A stretch of DNA of 64,000 bases from Larix kaempferi (Eukaryota > Streptophyta > Pinopsida > Pinales > Pinaceae), in the NCBI GenBank assembly GCA_027924585.1, contig BSBM01001666.1:62001-126000 (forward strand). The letters run 5' to 3'. Both the position numbers and the translations under genes were made by a program. The notes below the pieces were generated by a model. The model saw only the letters and a program-made list of their open reading frames with translations, made no database searches and was not told the DNA's origin. Shown here one piece after another: positions 1 through 11,710 of the stretch. Numbering within the stretch: position 1 is the first letter of the stretch; each line of letters opens with the position of its first letter.

Positions 1-1547
1 AAAGAACCTTCCAGTTATGAAGAAGCAGCAGAAAAGAAAGAATGGAAGGATTCCATGGTCGAGGATTACCAGTCGATTATGAAGAAGGATGTTTGGGATG
101 TAGTCCCAAGACCTGAAGGGAAGTCTTTGGTGACTTCCAAATGGATCTACAAGATCAAGCATGCTGCAGATGGCAGCATAGAGAAATACAAAGAAATATT
201 TGCAGCTCGTGGCATCTCCCAGAAAGAAGGGATTGATTATGAAGAGACTTTTGCTCTTGTGACTAGATACACTTCCATTAGATCAGTACTTTCTCTAGAT
301 GCAGTGATGAAATGGAAGATACACCAAATGGATGTCAATATAGCTTTCTTGAATGGTGTAGTCGAGGAGGAATTGTATGTGGAGCAGCCACTAGGTTTTG
401 AGACACATGACAGGGAGTCATATGTGTGCAGATTGAAGAAAGCCTTGTATGGCTTGAAGCAAGCTCCCATAACTTAGTATGGTAGGATAGACAACTTTCT
501 ATCCAGTTTGAGCTTTACTAAGAGTAAAGCAGATTCCAACCTTTACTACAAGGTTGAGGAAGGCAATCCTGTGATACTACTCTTGTATGTGGATGACCTG
601 TTTGTAATAGGTGAGGATAGATTGATTGCCGACACGAAGAGGAAGCTTGCTGCTGAGTTCGAGATGAAGGAATTGGGGATGATGCACTATTTTCTAGGCA
701 TGGAGGTGTGGCAGAGTACAGATGGAATCTTCCTTGGACAAGGGAAGTATGTAGTAGAGATCCTGAAGAGGTTCGGGATGATGGACTGTAAGGCCATGAC
801 CACACCTATGGCATCGAACCTGAAGCTTCTGTGTGATGCTTCATCTGACCCGGTTGATGTCACTGTGTATCGTCAGATGATTGGGTCCTTGATGTACCTA
901 ACGAACACGAGACTAGATATTTTCTTTGCAGTGATAACATTGATCCAGTTCCTGATGGATCCCAGAGGTGTTCACCTGGTTGCTGTAAAGCATATTTTGA
1001 GGTACCTGACGGGTACAATTGATTATGGGCTCAAGTATGATGCGAATCAAAAGTTTAACCTACAGGGTTATGTTGATTTAGACTGGGCAGGAAGTGTTGC
1101 AGATAGGAAGAGCACTTCAGGGTGCTGCTTCAGTATGGGATCAGGTTTGATCTCTTAGTTTAGCAGGAAGCAGTCCTGCGTAGCACTGAGTACAGCTGAA
1201 GTAGAGTATGTTGCAGCTTGTTCGACTAGTTGTGAGGTAGTATGGCTGAGGAAGCTACTGTCTGAGTTATTTGATCTCCCATTGGATGCTACTGGTATCT
1301 TTTGTGAAAACCAGAGCTATGTGAAGCTGTCTGAGAACTCGGTGTTCCATGACCGGTCGAAGCACATAGACATCAAATATCACTATATCAGGATATGGTG
1401 TAGAGAGGAGCAGTGAAGCTCGTGTATGTTGCGATGGATGAGCAGGTTGCAGATGTACTGACGAAGCCACTAGCCAGAGTGAAGTTCGAGTACTTCAGAG
1501 AGAGGTTTGGTGTTCTTCATATTGATGACACTTCGAGGAAGAAGTGA
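1..1547 (+). pseudogene. copia reverse transcriptase/RNase H, broken
   Basis: The frame carries recognisable copia RT blocks: the region around KWIYKIKHAADGS (about 46-55 codons in), YVDDLF (nt 583-603, the catalytic YVDD), a connection segment with GSLMYLTN, then RNase H with ALSTAE and a C-terminal block VADVLTKPL. It starts before the window and ends at TGA 1545-1547. Damage: TAG at 475-477 and TAG at 1156-1158, both at positions where the family has Trp; a one-base loss near 1390 after HYIR; and a TAG about 15 bases later where Gln is expected. Without these changes the reading would be continuous, so decay is recent relative to the divergence of the protein. Confidence 0.9.
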
Positions 1548-1599
1548 TGGACACATTTGCAAGAGCCATTCCGAGCATGATGAGAGGAGGTTCCTTCCA

Positions 1600-2130
1600 T
1601 GGCTGCAGATGTAAGCGCTGGATGATGAGCATCAGGACGATGTTCCAGTTACTGCTCTGTATATGCATCATGTTGGATGCTTGTTATGATTAGTTGGATC
1701 ATGTATATGTATATGCATCATGTTGGATGCTTGTTATGATCAATTGGATCATGTATATGTATATGCATCATGTTGGATTCTTGTTATGATCAGTTGGATC
1801 ATGTATTTGTATATGTATCAGGTGGATACATGGTATGATCAGGTAGATCATGTATTTGTATAGGTATCAGGAGGATACATTTTATGATTAGGTAGATCAT
1901 GTATGATGATATGTATCAGGTAGATACTGTGTATGCATTAGGTGGATGCATTGTATGAACAGGACGATCATGGATGATGAGCTTCAGGATGTTCCTCCAG
2001 ATGATATGCATCAGGATGATGCTATGACAATGATCAGGATGATCATGCGATGATGACATGCATCAGGACGATGCAGTGATGATGATCAGGATGATCATGT
2101 ACATCAGGATGATGTATGGTGAGTATCAGG
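1600..2130 (+). repeat. Tandem short repeats with ATCAGG/GGATCAT motif in the copia-A tail
   Basis: Imperfect units of about 40-60 bp alternate TATCAGGTGGATA-like and GATCAGGTAGATC-like motifs, each a short imperfect palindrome, between ATG/TGT-rich spacers. The array lies between the polymerase stop and the LTR, where copia elements normally have little sequence. There is no convincing coding frame. Confidence 0.8.
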
Positions 2131-2159
2131 CTGATACTCTTTGGCCATGGACAGGTTGT

Positions 2160-2690
2160 GGAGACAAGCATATAATTTGGCCCTGGGAGGTTTGTAGATA
2201 CTCTTTCGAGGTTTTTCCTATGGCATATAATGTGGCCTTGGGATATCTGGAAAATGTTCTTTTGAGGTTTTGCTTGGGAGGACATATAATTTGGCCCTGG
2301 GAGGTTTGCAGATATTCTTTCGAGGTTTTTCCTATGTCATGTAATATGGCCCTGGGATATCTGGAAAATGCTCTCTCGAGGTTTTGTCCTATGGCATGTA
2401 ATATGTCCCTGGGAGATCCGATAGGTTGGGCTGTGTGCCCGTAATAAGTCCTGGGATGCTCTTGCAAGGTTTTTCCATGACCACATGTAATTTGGCCTTG
2501 GGAGATCCAATAGGTTGGACTGTGTGCTCATAATAAGTCCTGGGATGCTCTTGTGAGGTTTTGTGGTGAGGTCACATATAATATGTCCCTAGGAGATCCT
2601 ACAGGTAGAGCAGTGTGCTCGTAACAACCTGGGATGCTCTTGCGAGGTTTTGTGATGCACGTAATAAGTCCCGAGGATTCCACAGTATGG
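2160..2690 (+). repeat. Tandem ~57-bp repeats (TTGGCCCTGGGAG family) in the copia-A tail
   Basis: Units of about 57 bp, pairing into about 114-bp dimers (CATATAATTTGGCCCTGGGA at 2168 and again at 2282), continue with decay to about 2690. Each unit has a GGCCCTGGGA core, followed by a segment ending in CGAGGTTTT. Overlapping frames on both strands across the array arise from the periodicity and are not genes. Confidence 0.8.
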
Positions 2691-2898
2691 CCAGTGATGA
2701 TGAAGACCTACAGGTGGTTGGCCTACATCTAGTATGAAAAAGGACTGGCTCTATAGAACTTCCTATGACGAGTAGATCGGAGATTGCTTGAGATAGCAGC
2801 AGCAGTGACGATGACGATGATCCAATGACGATGATCCAGAGAAGAAGACTTGTGCTAACAGATCTGTGTCGAGAACTACCTTCCTAGTTAAGAGGGAG

Positions 2899-3470
2899 TG
2901 TTGATGTATATGTAACTTCGGAATGTATTTCACCTATGTATATTGTACTCCTATAGAGATGATATTATTCCTCTATACGAAAGTGTCGTCATTTGTATTG
3001 ACAAGTGTCGCAAGTGTCGTAACTTGCAGTGATGGGTTATTAGACTACCAAGTGTGTGGTCGGCCCTGATTAGTATAACCATGTGTTATTAGACTGAGTT
3101 AGACAAGTCGGCCCTACTAGGTTATTAGGAAGTTTAGGTCATGTATAAATAGAGAGTGGGAGATCTCTATTTGATCATCTCATTATTCACTCCTACATCA
3201 CTCGGAAAGTGGTGCACTAGTTGAGGAGGAGGAGTAGCTGCTAGTAGAAGACTATCTCTTCTAGTTTGGTTGTATCATTGCTCTTTCTATCTATGAGGAA
3301 GTTGTGGGGTTTTTCACCTTTATGGTTTTCCCCAGTGAAACTCTGTGTGTCTATTGTCTCATGTGATTGCTTGGTGTGATTGATATGCATTGTTATACTT
3401 GATATGCTATACATGTTATTCTCTCAGTAAAGATCCTAGAGTATATTGAATTAATGCTAAAAAATTAACA
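2899..3470 (+). repeat. 3' LTR of copia-A
   Basis: The repeat starts TGTTGATG directly after the purine tract AAGAGGGAG and ends ATTAACA, giving the expected TG...CA ends and a length of 572 bp. A TATA box lies inside, and the downstream part holds the presumptive R/U5. The upstream LTR is not in the window, so boundaries are inferred from the polypurine tract, the terminal dinucleotides and similarity in layout to copia-B. Confidence 0.75.
3144..3151 (+). promoter_or_regulatory. TATA box of copia-A LTR
   Basis: TATAAATA within GTATAAATAGAGAG, in the middle of the LTR. The copia-B LTR has the equivalent TATAAATA on its minus strand near 32,638-32,645. Confidence 0.6.
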
Positions 3471-5300
3471 GTTAACGCTAGGTTTGAGAAATTGCATTGG
3501 GAATTGGATATATAAAAAAACACATGTACCATATCATGTCTAGAGTGGACCTAAAGAGGTTTCACCTGCCCCTTGTGTTCATAGGGATTCCCAAAATAAA
3601 TTTTGGCATTGGGTCAGCCATAAATCATGATGAATCAATGTATTATAAATATAATACATTATAAATAAGCCATAAATCATTATAAAATTTTATATTGGAG
3701 GTGATCAAAGTAGCTTTCATGATCATAAATAAGCCAAATAAGCCATAAATCATGATGAATCTATCTATATTGGAGGTGATCAAAGTAGTGCAAAAATTTG
3801 TGCTATCAAATAATCTTATATAGGAAAATCAGATAGCACAAATGGGAGTAAAAACATGAGGAATTCATCATGAAGATGGTTTTAGTAATGTCAAACCAAT
3901 GAGTGACCATGAACATGCCAAACACGGACTGCTAGGTACAACAATATCAATACACAATATGATTGTGAAAGCAACTCTTATAAGAAATAAATAGACCTGA
4001 GGTTGTGGATAATATACCAAACTAAATGTTTTAATTTAATGCCCAAGGACTCCAAGTTACCCCTTACCCACAACCTCAGGTGGGTTGGGGAGTTGTTGAT
4101 TAAAGGGAACTATCGTGAGGATCTCGTTAGTGGACGGAAGGTGCCTCCTTTGAATTGTCTACGTTGACACTAGTCCACTAGAAGATAATGCTAATATATT
4201 TTTGTTAAAATTTTTACCTATTAGTGCCTTTAGGAAGCACGAGGGAGTAGGTGATCATTTAGTTGTGGTGTTTGGTGGGGGAGGTTGTTCGAGAAAGGAA
4301 GATCTAAGCCTAACTCGTAAATATACAATGTATATTAAGGCTAGGCATTGTTAATCTGGGTATTTAAAGAAAGTTGGGTAACATTATTCTATCTCCACTC
4401 AAATCCAATTACATCAATTAAGAGTTATTAATTGGGGATTCAAGTCAATCCATTATGATGGGCAATGTCTCAATTTGAATTAAACAAGTGGCCTATAAGA
4501 ACCAACTGACCTAGACAAGTAGGTAGTGTAGGTAAGATCTTCAAAGAGTGGTACATAAGGAAGCTTGGGTATCGATCTCTCCCTGTCAACATTGTTAATT
4601 TTCTAAAACCAATAAATTGATATAATAGTGCCAATCAGGTATAGAAATAACCACGTTTGAGCATTTCTTTCACCAATACTAGAAAATGATAATAATTTTA
4701 AATGCAATATATTATTAAGAGATAGATGTTGTAACACATTTTTCATGGATTTTAGTCGAACTTTGTTTGTCCCCATTCTCTTTGATTATTAATGATTTAA
4801 TGTAACTACAAATAAACTATCAATTAAGATATTTCTTTTCAAGATTATGTGTGTATTCAAAGTCAATCCTTCATTATTCCATGTATGATGAATAATCCAA
4901 GGAGCTATTTTCTCAATTAGAATTTTTTTATTACTTCTAGTAAAACTTTACTCAGTAATTTATACTATTACTTTAGTAATAGTATTCAATATTTCAAAAG
5001 AAAATATTTTCTCAATTAGAACTACATGGGTAGGCCATAAATCATGATCATCTAGGAATATCCCTAATTTGTTAAATGTTAAGAATGTTGAGACAATTAG
5101 ATATATTTTAGAGAAATACCGCAATTAAATTGCACATACCATATTAAAATCATGCTATACTGCAAGAGGTTCTCTATCTAATAAATTTGAGGCAACCAAA
5201 TATTTTGAAGCCATTCATTAGTGTGGATAATCCACTTAATAGTCGTTATCAAGCAATTCTAAGATTTGTTTGGAAGAAATTCATCATATTTTTTTACATG
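3471..5300. other. AT-rich region with no gene seen
   Basis: No sustained reading frame. Short local duplications of a CATAAATCATGATGAATC-like phrase and of a GGAGGTGATCAAAGTAG phrase occur at 3610-3800. A stretch at about 3533-3610 (ATCATGTCTAGAGTGGACC onward) is nearly repeated at 56,032-56,115 in the same orientation. Confidence 0.6.
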
Positions 5301-8160
5301 TAGTTTTATTTCAAAATTTATATATCACATTTATACATTCATATTATTGTATAAATAAGTAAAAGCCATTAAAATAACTTTGTGCCTTGCTAGCTTATAT
5401 TTGATGAATCCATCTATGTCACATCTCCAATGAATTTGAATTGTGCATTTAACACTCATTATCAATTAATGTCTTTTTTAGAAATGCAACTTTATTTACA
5501 ACATATTTTTTTTCAAATTTACATATCACATTTATACATTCATAATAATTCATTTTATAGGCAATTTAAAGTCATTAATTGATTTTTTTTCTTGTTGGTT
5601 TATAGTTTGACAATATTGCAATTACAAATATTCATTGATTTACGTATGCAAATTTTTGAAAACGTTATGGTTTGGAAAATCAAATGTTGTATACTTCAAA
5701 AAGTTCTACTCATTCACCTATCACCCAATTCCCATTAATTTAGCATGGATAATCCACTTAGCATTTATTATCAAGTAAGTTATGCAAAGTAAGTAATCAC
5801 GTAACTTATCCAAATTTCACCTTTGACATGTTTGATCTGAATGACATGAGATTCCTTGATTGACTATAATATGCAGAATTGTAGTAAAATTTCCCCTTGA
5901 AAAAGGAAATAAAAAATCAATAAATAACTACGTAATTGGATGGCTCATATGAGATTAATTTAATTACACATAATTAATTGAACAATGCAATTTGAAAAAA
6001 AAATAGTGCATTTCAACAAAGTCACAAAGTGAATGCAAAAGCAATTATAAAAAATATAAAAAATGTATATTTATATAACTATCAATTCCCATATATTTCA
6101 AAAGAATATAAAATCATACAAATTGATTAATTGGTAGATATGTCCATTTTGTATAAATTGAAATGATCTTGTGAATAAATTTCTCAAAAAATATCTTCAT
6201 ATGCTACATTGAAGTGGATGTTTTATTAAGCATTCCAATGTATTTGCATTTCTATATAAATAATTCATGATGTCATACATAAAATGTAAAAAAATCTAAG
6301 AAATACAATATAGTTTTGTTTTAAAATTACTTATCACATTTATACATTCATATTAATGCATATTACAGGCAATTTGAAGTTATTAATTGGCTGTGTGACT
6401 TGTTGCCTTATAATATGATATTATTGCAATTTTACCAATATTAATTGCTTTAAGTGTGCAAATGTATTAAATGTTATGGATTGGGAAATGAAATATCTTA
6501 TAGTTCGAAATGTTCAACTCATTCACCTATGACTAAATTCCCATTAATTTGGCATGAATAGTACAGTTAGCTTTTATTATCATGTGAATTATTCAAATCT
6601 CAAGTCTTGTATCATGTTTGTACCAAATGACATGATATTTGTTGATTCACTAGAATATCTATAGCGGAAGCAAAATTTACTCTTAAAAAAAGTAAATTAA
6701 AATCAATTGATTAATTGATAGCTATGTCCATGTTTTATAAATTGAAATTTACTTGTGAATAAATTTCTTAAAAAATATCTCCATCTGCTACATTGAAGTG
6801 GATGTTTTATTGAGCATTACAATTTATATGCATTTCTCTGTAAACAATTCATGATGTCATACATAAAATGATCAACAATCTAAGAAATACAACATAGTTT
6901 TGTTTTAAAATTACATATCACATTTATACATTCATATTAATGCATAAAATAGGCAATTTGAAGTGTGTGCCTTGTAGCCTTATATAATACAATATTATTG
7001 CAATTTTACAAATATTAATTCATTTAAGTGTGCAAATGTATTAAATATTATATTGGGAAATCAAATATCTTGTAGTTCAAAATGTTCATCTCATTCACGT
7101 ATGACTAAATTCCCATTAATTTAGCTTGAATAGTAGAGTTAGCTTTTATTATCATGTAAATTATTCAAATCTCACTTGTGTCATGTTTGTACGAAATGAC
7201 ATGAGATTTGTTGATTCACTAGAATATCAAGAGTGGAAGTAAAATTTTCCCATAAAAAAAGTAAATAAAAATCAATTGATTAATTTATAGCTATGTCCAT
7301 CTTGTATAAATTGAAATGTACTTGTGAATAAATTTCTCAAAAAAAATCTCCATAAGCTACATTGAAGTGGATTTTGTATTGAGCATTCCAATGTATTTGC
7401 ATTTCTCTATAAATAATTCTTGATGTCATACATAAATTGATAAACAACCTAAGAAATACAATATAGTTTTGTTTTAAAATTACATATCACATTTATACAT
7501 TCATATTAATGCATATTATAGGCAATTTGAAGTTATTAATTGACTATGTGCCTTGTTGCCTTATAATATGATAGTATTGCAATTTTACAAATATCAATTG
7601 ATTTTAGTGTGCAAATGTATTAAATGTTATGGATTGAGAAATCAAATATCTTATAGTTCAGAATGTTCAACTCATTCACATATGACTAAATTCCCATTAA
7701 TTTAGCACGAATAGTACAGTTAGCTTTTATTATCATGTAAATGATTCAAATCTCACTTATGTAATGTTTTTACCAAATGACATGAGATTTGTTGATTCAC
7801 TAGAATATCAAGAACGGAAGTAAAATTTCCCCTTAAAAAAACTGAATAGAGATCAATAAATAACTATGTGCATCGATGGCTCATATAAGATTATTTTAAT
7901 TGCAAATAATCCATTGAATAACACAATTTTGAAAACAAAAGTATACACTAGAAAAACAATTATTTTGTTGCAACAAAGTCAATGCAAAAGCAATTATAAA
8001 CAGTAATGCAAATGTATATTAATGTGCTCTATTTCAAAAAAATATAAAGTTGTACAAATTGATTCGCCAATAACTATGTCCATGTTGTATTGAAAAATTG
8101 AAATGTACTTCTGAACAAATATTTCAAAAAAATAATCTTCATCTGCTACAATGAAGTTGT
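5300..8160. repeat. AT-rich long-period tandem array (about 0.57-kb and 0.8-kb units)
   Basis: The phrase CATTTATACATTCATATTAA recurs near 6335, 6918 and 7490, with earlier relatives near 5330 and 5527. A second phrase, AATTGATTAATTGATAGCTA or close variants, recurs near 6118, 6702 and 7272, with a divergent copy near 8058. Spacings are about 570-585 bp for the short unit and about 790-810 bp where the unit contains an extra segment (GATGGCTCATAT; 5870-6060 and 7830-8040). Copies differ by small indels. No coding capacity is apparent. It behaves as a local satellite or repeat-expanded flank. Confidence 0.75.
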
Positions 8161-8199
8161 TGCTCTATTGAACATTCGAATGTATTCACGTTTCTCTTT

Positions 8200-9165
8200 G
8201 ATACGATGAAGTGTCTTAAGAAAGAGGAATAATTTTTTTTTAAGCCAAGTATCTTGCTCTTGTCCTGTATACGCCTTTGTCAATATATGGTTTGATCGAT
8301 ATCTGACGAACCGAGAACTAGGATTTTGATGCAGGAGCATCGGTGCCTAGGAAGATCAGTCGAGATTGATCGACTGAAGGGAGCTGACCTGTGGGAGTGC
8401 CGATGACCACTGGTGCAGGAAGAAGGTTGACTTGTCGAAGTAAAAAAGTTGAGCATAAGCATTCAGGGTGCGACCGACTGAAGGATCAACAGATTTCGTG
8501 AGGTCGAGGATCGACAGGGAATGGTCGACAGATGATGAGCGATGTAAGAGGTCGGGTAGTCGACAAGTGGTCGAACTACGACACGGCAGGGTTTAGCGAA
8601 GCCAAGTGAAAAGGGAAAAGGAGTGAGCTGACAGGATAGTCGAGATGTGACTAACTGCTGTAGCAGGGTCGGAAGGACAGAAAGTCAATGGACTGTACCA
8701 GTAGCCGTTCGGGGTTGCTGAGGAATTTATTACAGTTATTGCGAGTTGGTGAAGGACATGATAGAGGACATCATGGACAGAAGATGTACAGCACATCTGG
8801 AAGCTGACAGTGCAGATTCATAGGATTTGGACAGGATCGGCGAATGGAGGGAACGCGTGTCTCGGGATTGTAATAATCTTGGAAACAACACCCGCAGAGT
8901 AGAAGAGGGGAAAATAGGCCTTCAGTATAGAGTTGTGGAGAGTCACACAGGCCGAGTGCAAAGTGTTGAGATCAAACCATAGATCGGTGTTCCGAAGGTG
9001 AACCAGGAAAGGGTGAGGTCGACACACAGGGAGAACACACCACAGGTACTTCGTTGTTGTAATGGCTGAGACCGATTGTAGTTAGTTATTTGCTTAGAAT
9101 TATTTTACATTGTAACTGATTTCAGAGAAGTAATATAATCCAATCCATGCATCTTGTTCTACACC
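8200..9165. other. CpG-richer island of unknown origin, possibly a solo LTR or insertion
   Basis: Base composition changes abruptly from AT-rich to mixed, with many TCGAC/GTCGA words. Short minus-strand frames exist but show no family signature. The right side reads like a transcript or LTR end (TTTTACATTGTAACTG, then ATCCATGCATCTTG). No convincing TG...CA boundary or target duplication was found. Confidence 0.4.
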
Positions 9166-9217
9166 TTTTTTGTGTGAGCATTGTGGTTTGTGTCATGTGT
9201 ATTGTTAAGCAAGAACC

Positions 9218-9700
9218 TTATTTCTGTAGGGCGAATTGCATCAGATTTGATGTATCTATTAGCAATACATTTGATTCTCCATATTTATCTCCATACCGGG
9301 ACCACACATCGCTCAACCTTTTCTCATTAAATTGTATCGTACTCCCTCCTTTGAATTTTTTCTGCAAATGACAATGAGACCTATCCCATGTGAATTGAAA
9401 TTCCCTGATATCAATGTTTGATTTTTCAAGTACTTGTTGGATGTGCTTGTCAGTGACATTCAATGTCCATATTGCAACATCATAAAATTTTGAGCAGTAT
9501 TTCAATAATTCCAAATGAAAAGGCCTAAAAAAATAGCACATGTCACCAAATTCCCAATCTGGTTTTCTTTGAATTTGACAATTTGTATCATATCTACTAT
9601 ATGATGAGAACAATACTCCTTCCATTTCAAAGATCAATAATGTCTTGCGACTGATATCAATTCTCATCTGCACTACAACCGCATATATAGACATTAACAT
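9218..9700 (-). pseudogene. FCP1/NIF-type HAD phosphatase-like fragment lacking catalytic Asp
   Basis: The 160-residue frame has the layout of the FCP1-homology (NLI-interacting factor) HAD domain: a hydrophobic strand followed by the motif-I position (LLIFEMEGVL, near residue 22), an RPF...LL segment, an AIWTLNVTDKHI strand matching the motif-II region, and an NVLLIDTSN strand at the motif-III position. In active members motif I is DxDxT and motif III is DDS. Here they read ExExV and DTS, so nucleophile and acid/base are both replaced. A splice-acceptor-like TAGTGCAG lies just before MRIDIS, so the true exon may start there. It lies downstream of gene L on the same strand; whether it belongs to the same transcript is unknown. 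It is either a pseudo-phosphatase or a decayed gene capture. Confidence 0.5.
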
Positions 9701-10553
9701 AACTCCACCTCATTACTTTTAAGAACATCAAAACATTATATTAAAATCATTTTGAAAAATCATCTAATTCCCATTTATTATCACTTATTTTTTAATTTGT
9801 ATACAAAGGAATTTTATGAGGTAAATTAAAATTAAAAAAATATAATTATAGTGTCCCCATTATAATGAACTAACAAATGGTATGTTAATATGTACATCAA
9901 CCTAATAATTTTATTCTATATTTATGGAACAAGTATTCCATGAACACATCATATAACTAACTATTATAAAAAAACAATGTCAGTTCATTTTACCATTCAT
10001 AGTTGGGTGTTTGAGAAATCAATGATATGCTTGAAAGTCTTTGCATTGGGAAGGGGACATCATGAACCTTGGAAGACTATTTGTTTTTTATGTCTTAACA
10101 TGATGCTCATGTGAAATCCCTACATTGTTAGAACTTGTAAGAAGGATGTGGTTCATCTAGTAACATAATCGATAGGGGCAACGAAGGAGAGTGAGAAGTA
10201 ACACAACAAAGTAGGAGTGCGAATATGAAGTCAATGATTGCTCATGAAAAGAAAAGAAATGTTACTTTGAAGTCTTCTTAATATTGGAACTCCATCAAAT
10301 TCATCACAAATCCAAAGAATATCTTGCTCCAGTTAAACTAGATTGCCAATTAAGAAGTCTAAACAATGGAGAATCGAAATCATTATGTAACTTGCAATCC
10401 AAAAACCTTTGTGAGGAAACACATGGAAAGATTATGCAAATTTGAAATTGACAAGGATAAGAAACCTGTAATGATAACTCATAATCAGATGCAATTTTTA
10501 CATTTATTATAAAATATGACTTGTAGAAATGGTTTTATCTTAGCCACCTTGAA
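9701..10553. other. No gene recognised between the FCP1-like fragment and gene L
   Basis: AT-rich sequence without a sustained frame on either strand. It could be intron or 3' flank of gene L. Confidence 0.5.
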
Positions 10554-10850
10554 CTATAATGTGATTTGACTGGAACAAAAAAATATTACCCCATCCATAT
10601 GAGCCACAATAAGAAATATCAGAGTAAACATAAAAAAAATGATGTAATGTGCTCCATATCTTATTAGAGACTGTAGTAGTTTAATAGTAGCAACAACAAG
10701 ATATTTTTCAAAGAATATTCTAAATATGATAAAAATGAGCCAGTTGATCCAACTACCACACAACAATATGTACTGAAAAAAATATCCTTCCGCAATGACA
10801 GTTGTTGTATTATCAGTGGCCTTATGATATATCATGCTCATTGTCTTCAT
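10554..10850 (-). CDS. Possible membrane-segment exon downstream of gene L, unrecognised
   Basis: An open frame of about 98 codons preceded by an acceptor-like TATTATAG. It encodes two strongly hydrophobic stretches, roughly residues 35-50 (WLIFIIFRIFF) and 75-90 (FFMFTLIFLIVAH), so it could be a small membrane protein or terminal exon. The phase after the acceptor does not match the phase-1 pattern of the upstream exons, and the AT-rich context inflates hydrophobic codons. It is therefore only a weak coding call. Confidence 0.25.
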   Translation of the reverse strand: MKTMSMIYHKATDNTTTVIAEGYFFQYILLCGSWINWLIFIIFRIFFEKYLVVATIKLLQSLIRYGAHYIIFFMFTLIFLIVAHMDGVIFFCSSQITL

Positions 10851-10963
10851 TAATGCCTTTGTTCTTATATTTCCCTATAATACAAATTCAAAATTTGTTA
10901 TAAAAAGTGACAATTAAATAAATTTAAAAATATAACCAGATGAAAATGAAACAAATTATGCAC

Positions 10964-11663
10964 TTGGTATGCTATCTCCTTCTCCTTCTATTTCCATGTC
11001 TAGACGTTTTTCAACATTGTCCAAAATATATTGATTGTTGCATTGTTTCCCACAATCTTCATTTTCTATTTTACAATCTCCATCAATAGTCAAATTAGTA
11101 AAAAACTTGCCAATTAAGAAAGCTAAACAACATAAAATAGAAACATAAGTTCAACAAAGCACGTTGATGGATCTTGGGTTTGATTATTGAACAAATAAGA
11201 AAATAACAAGAGAAACAACCAATAAATTTATGTACCTGGTATGCTATCTCCTTCTCCTTCTATTTCCATCTCCAGACTTTTTTCAACATTGTACAAAATA
11301 TTTTGATTCTTGCATTGTTTCCCACAATCATCATTTTCTATTTTGCATTCTCCATCAATAGTCAAATTAGTAAAAATACTTGTCAATTAAGAAAGCCAAT
11401 CAACATAAAAAAAATAGAAACAACAAAGGAAGTTGATGGATCTTGGGTTTGATAATTGAACAGATAAGAAAATAACAAGAGAAACAACCAAGAAATTTAT
11501 GTACCTAGTAGGATATATTCGTCTCCTTTTATTTCTATTTCCAAACTTTTCTCAACATTGTCCACACTATGTTGATTATTTCTCTGTTGCCCACAATCAT
11601 CATTTTCTGTTTTACAACATCCATCAGTAGTCAATGTAGTAAAAAGCTTTACAATTAAGAAAT
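10964..11663 (-). repeat. Triplicated 159-bp exon of gene L (about 270-bp period)
   Basis: Three copies of an exon-intron cassette lie in tandem. Exon copies are 11,505-11,663, about 11,236-11,395 and 10,964-11,122. The first and third of these are exactly 159 bp (53 codons), flanked by GTTGTTTAG acceptors and GT donors, and both are phase 1-1. They encode an acidic peptide with a conserved core (DGxCKxENxDCGxQ, then NVEKxLxxEI). The middle copy has lost its acceptor (AG to GG) and carries a one-base insertion near its start, so it is probably skipped. Preservation of frame and splice sites in two copies argues that the exon was coding when duplicated. No known domain was recognised. Confidence 0.6.
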
Positions 11664-11710
11664 CTAAACAACATAAAATCAAGATATAAACAATAAAGGA
11701 AGTGTATTAC

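Larger units (their letters stand above)
1..3470 (+). mobile_element. 3' part of a Ty1/copia LTR retrotransposon (copia-A), cut by the window edge
   Basis: The segment enters at the reverse-transcriptase domain, continues through RNase H, then a repeat-filled non-coding tail, a purine tract (2890-2898) and a complete 3' LTR (2899-3470). The 5' LTR, gag, protease and integrase lie outside the window. Its polymerase and LTR resemble those of copia-B at 32,395-39,848: both LTRs carry GTTATTAGAC followed shortly by GTCGGCCCT, and both tails are built from tandem repeats. The two are therefore probably sister lineages. The polymerase is broken by several stops, so this copy cannot be autonomous. 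Confidence 0.9.

Noticed and set aside
2058-2531. Overlapping 113- and 128-codon frames on opposite strands
   Set aside because: Products of the ~57-bp repeats in the copia-A tail.
8146-9027. A cluster of 60-70-codon minus-strand frames in the CpG-rich patch
   Set aside because: Different phases, no splice sites found that join them, no recognised domain.
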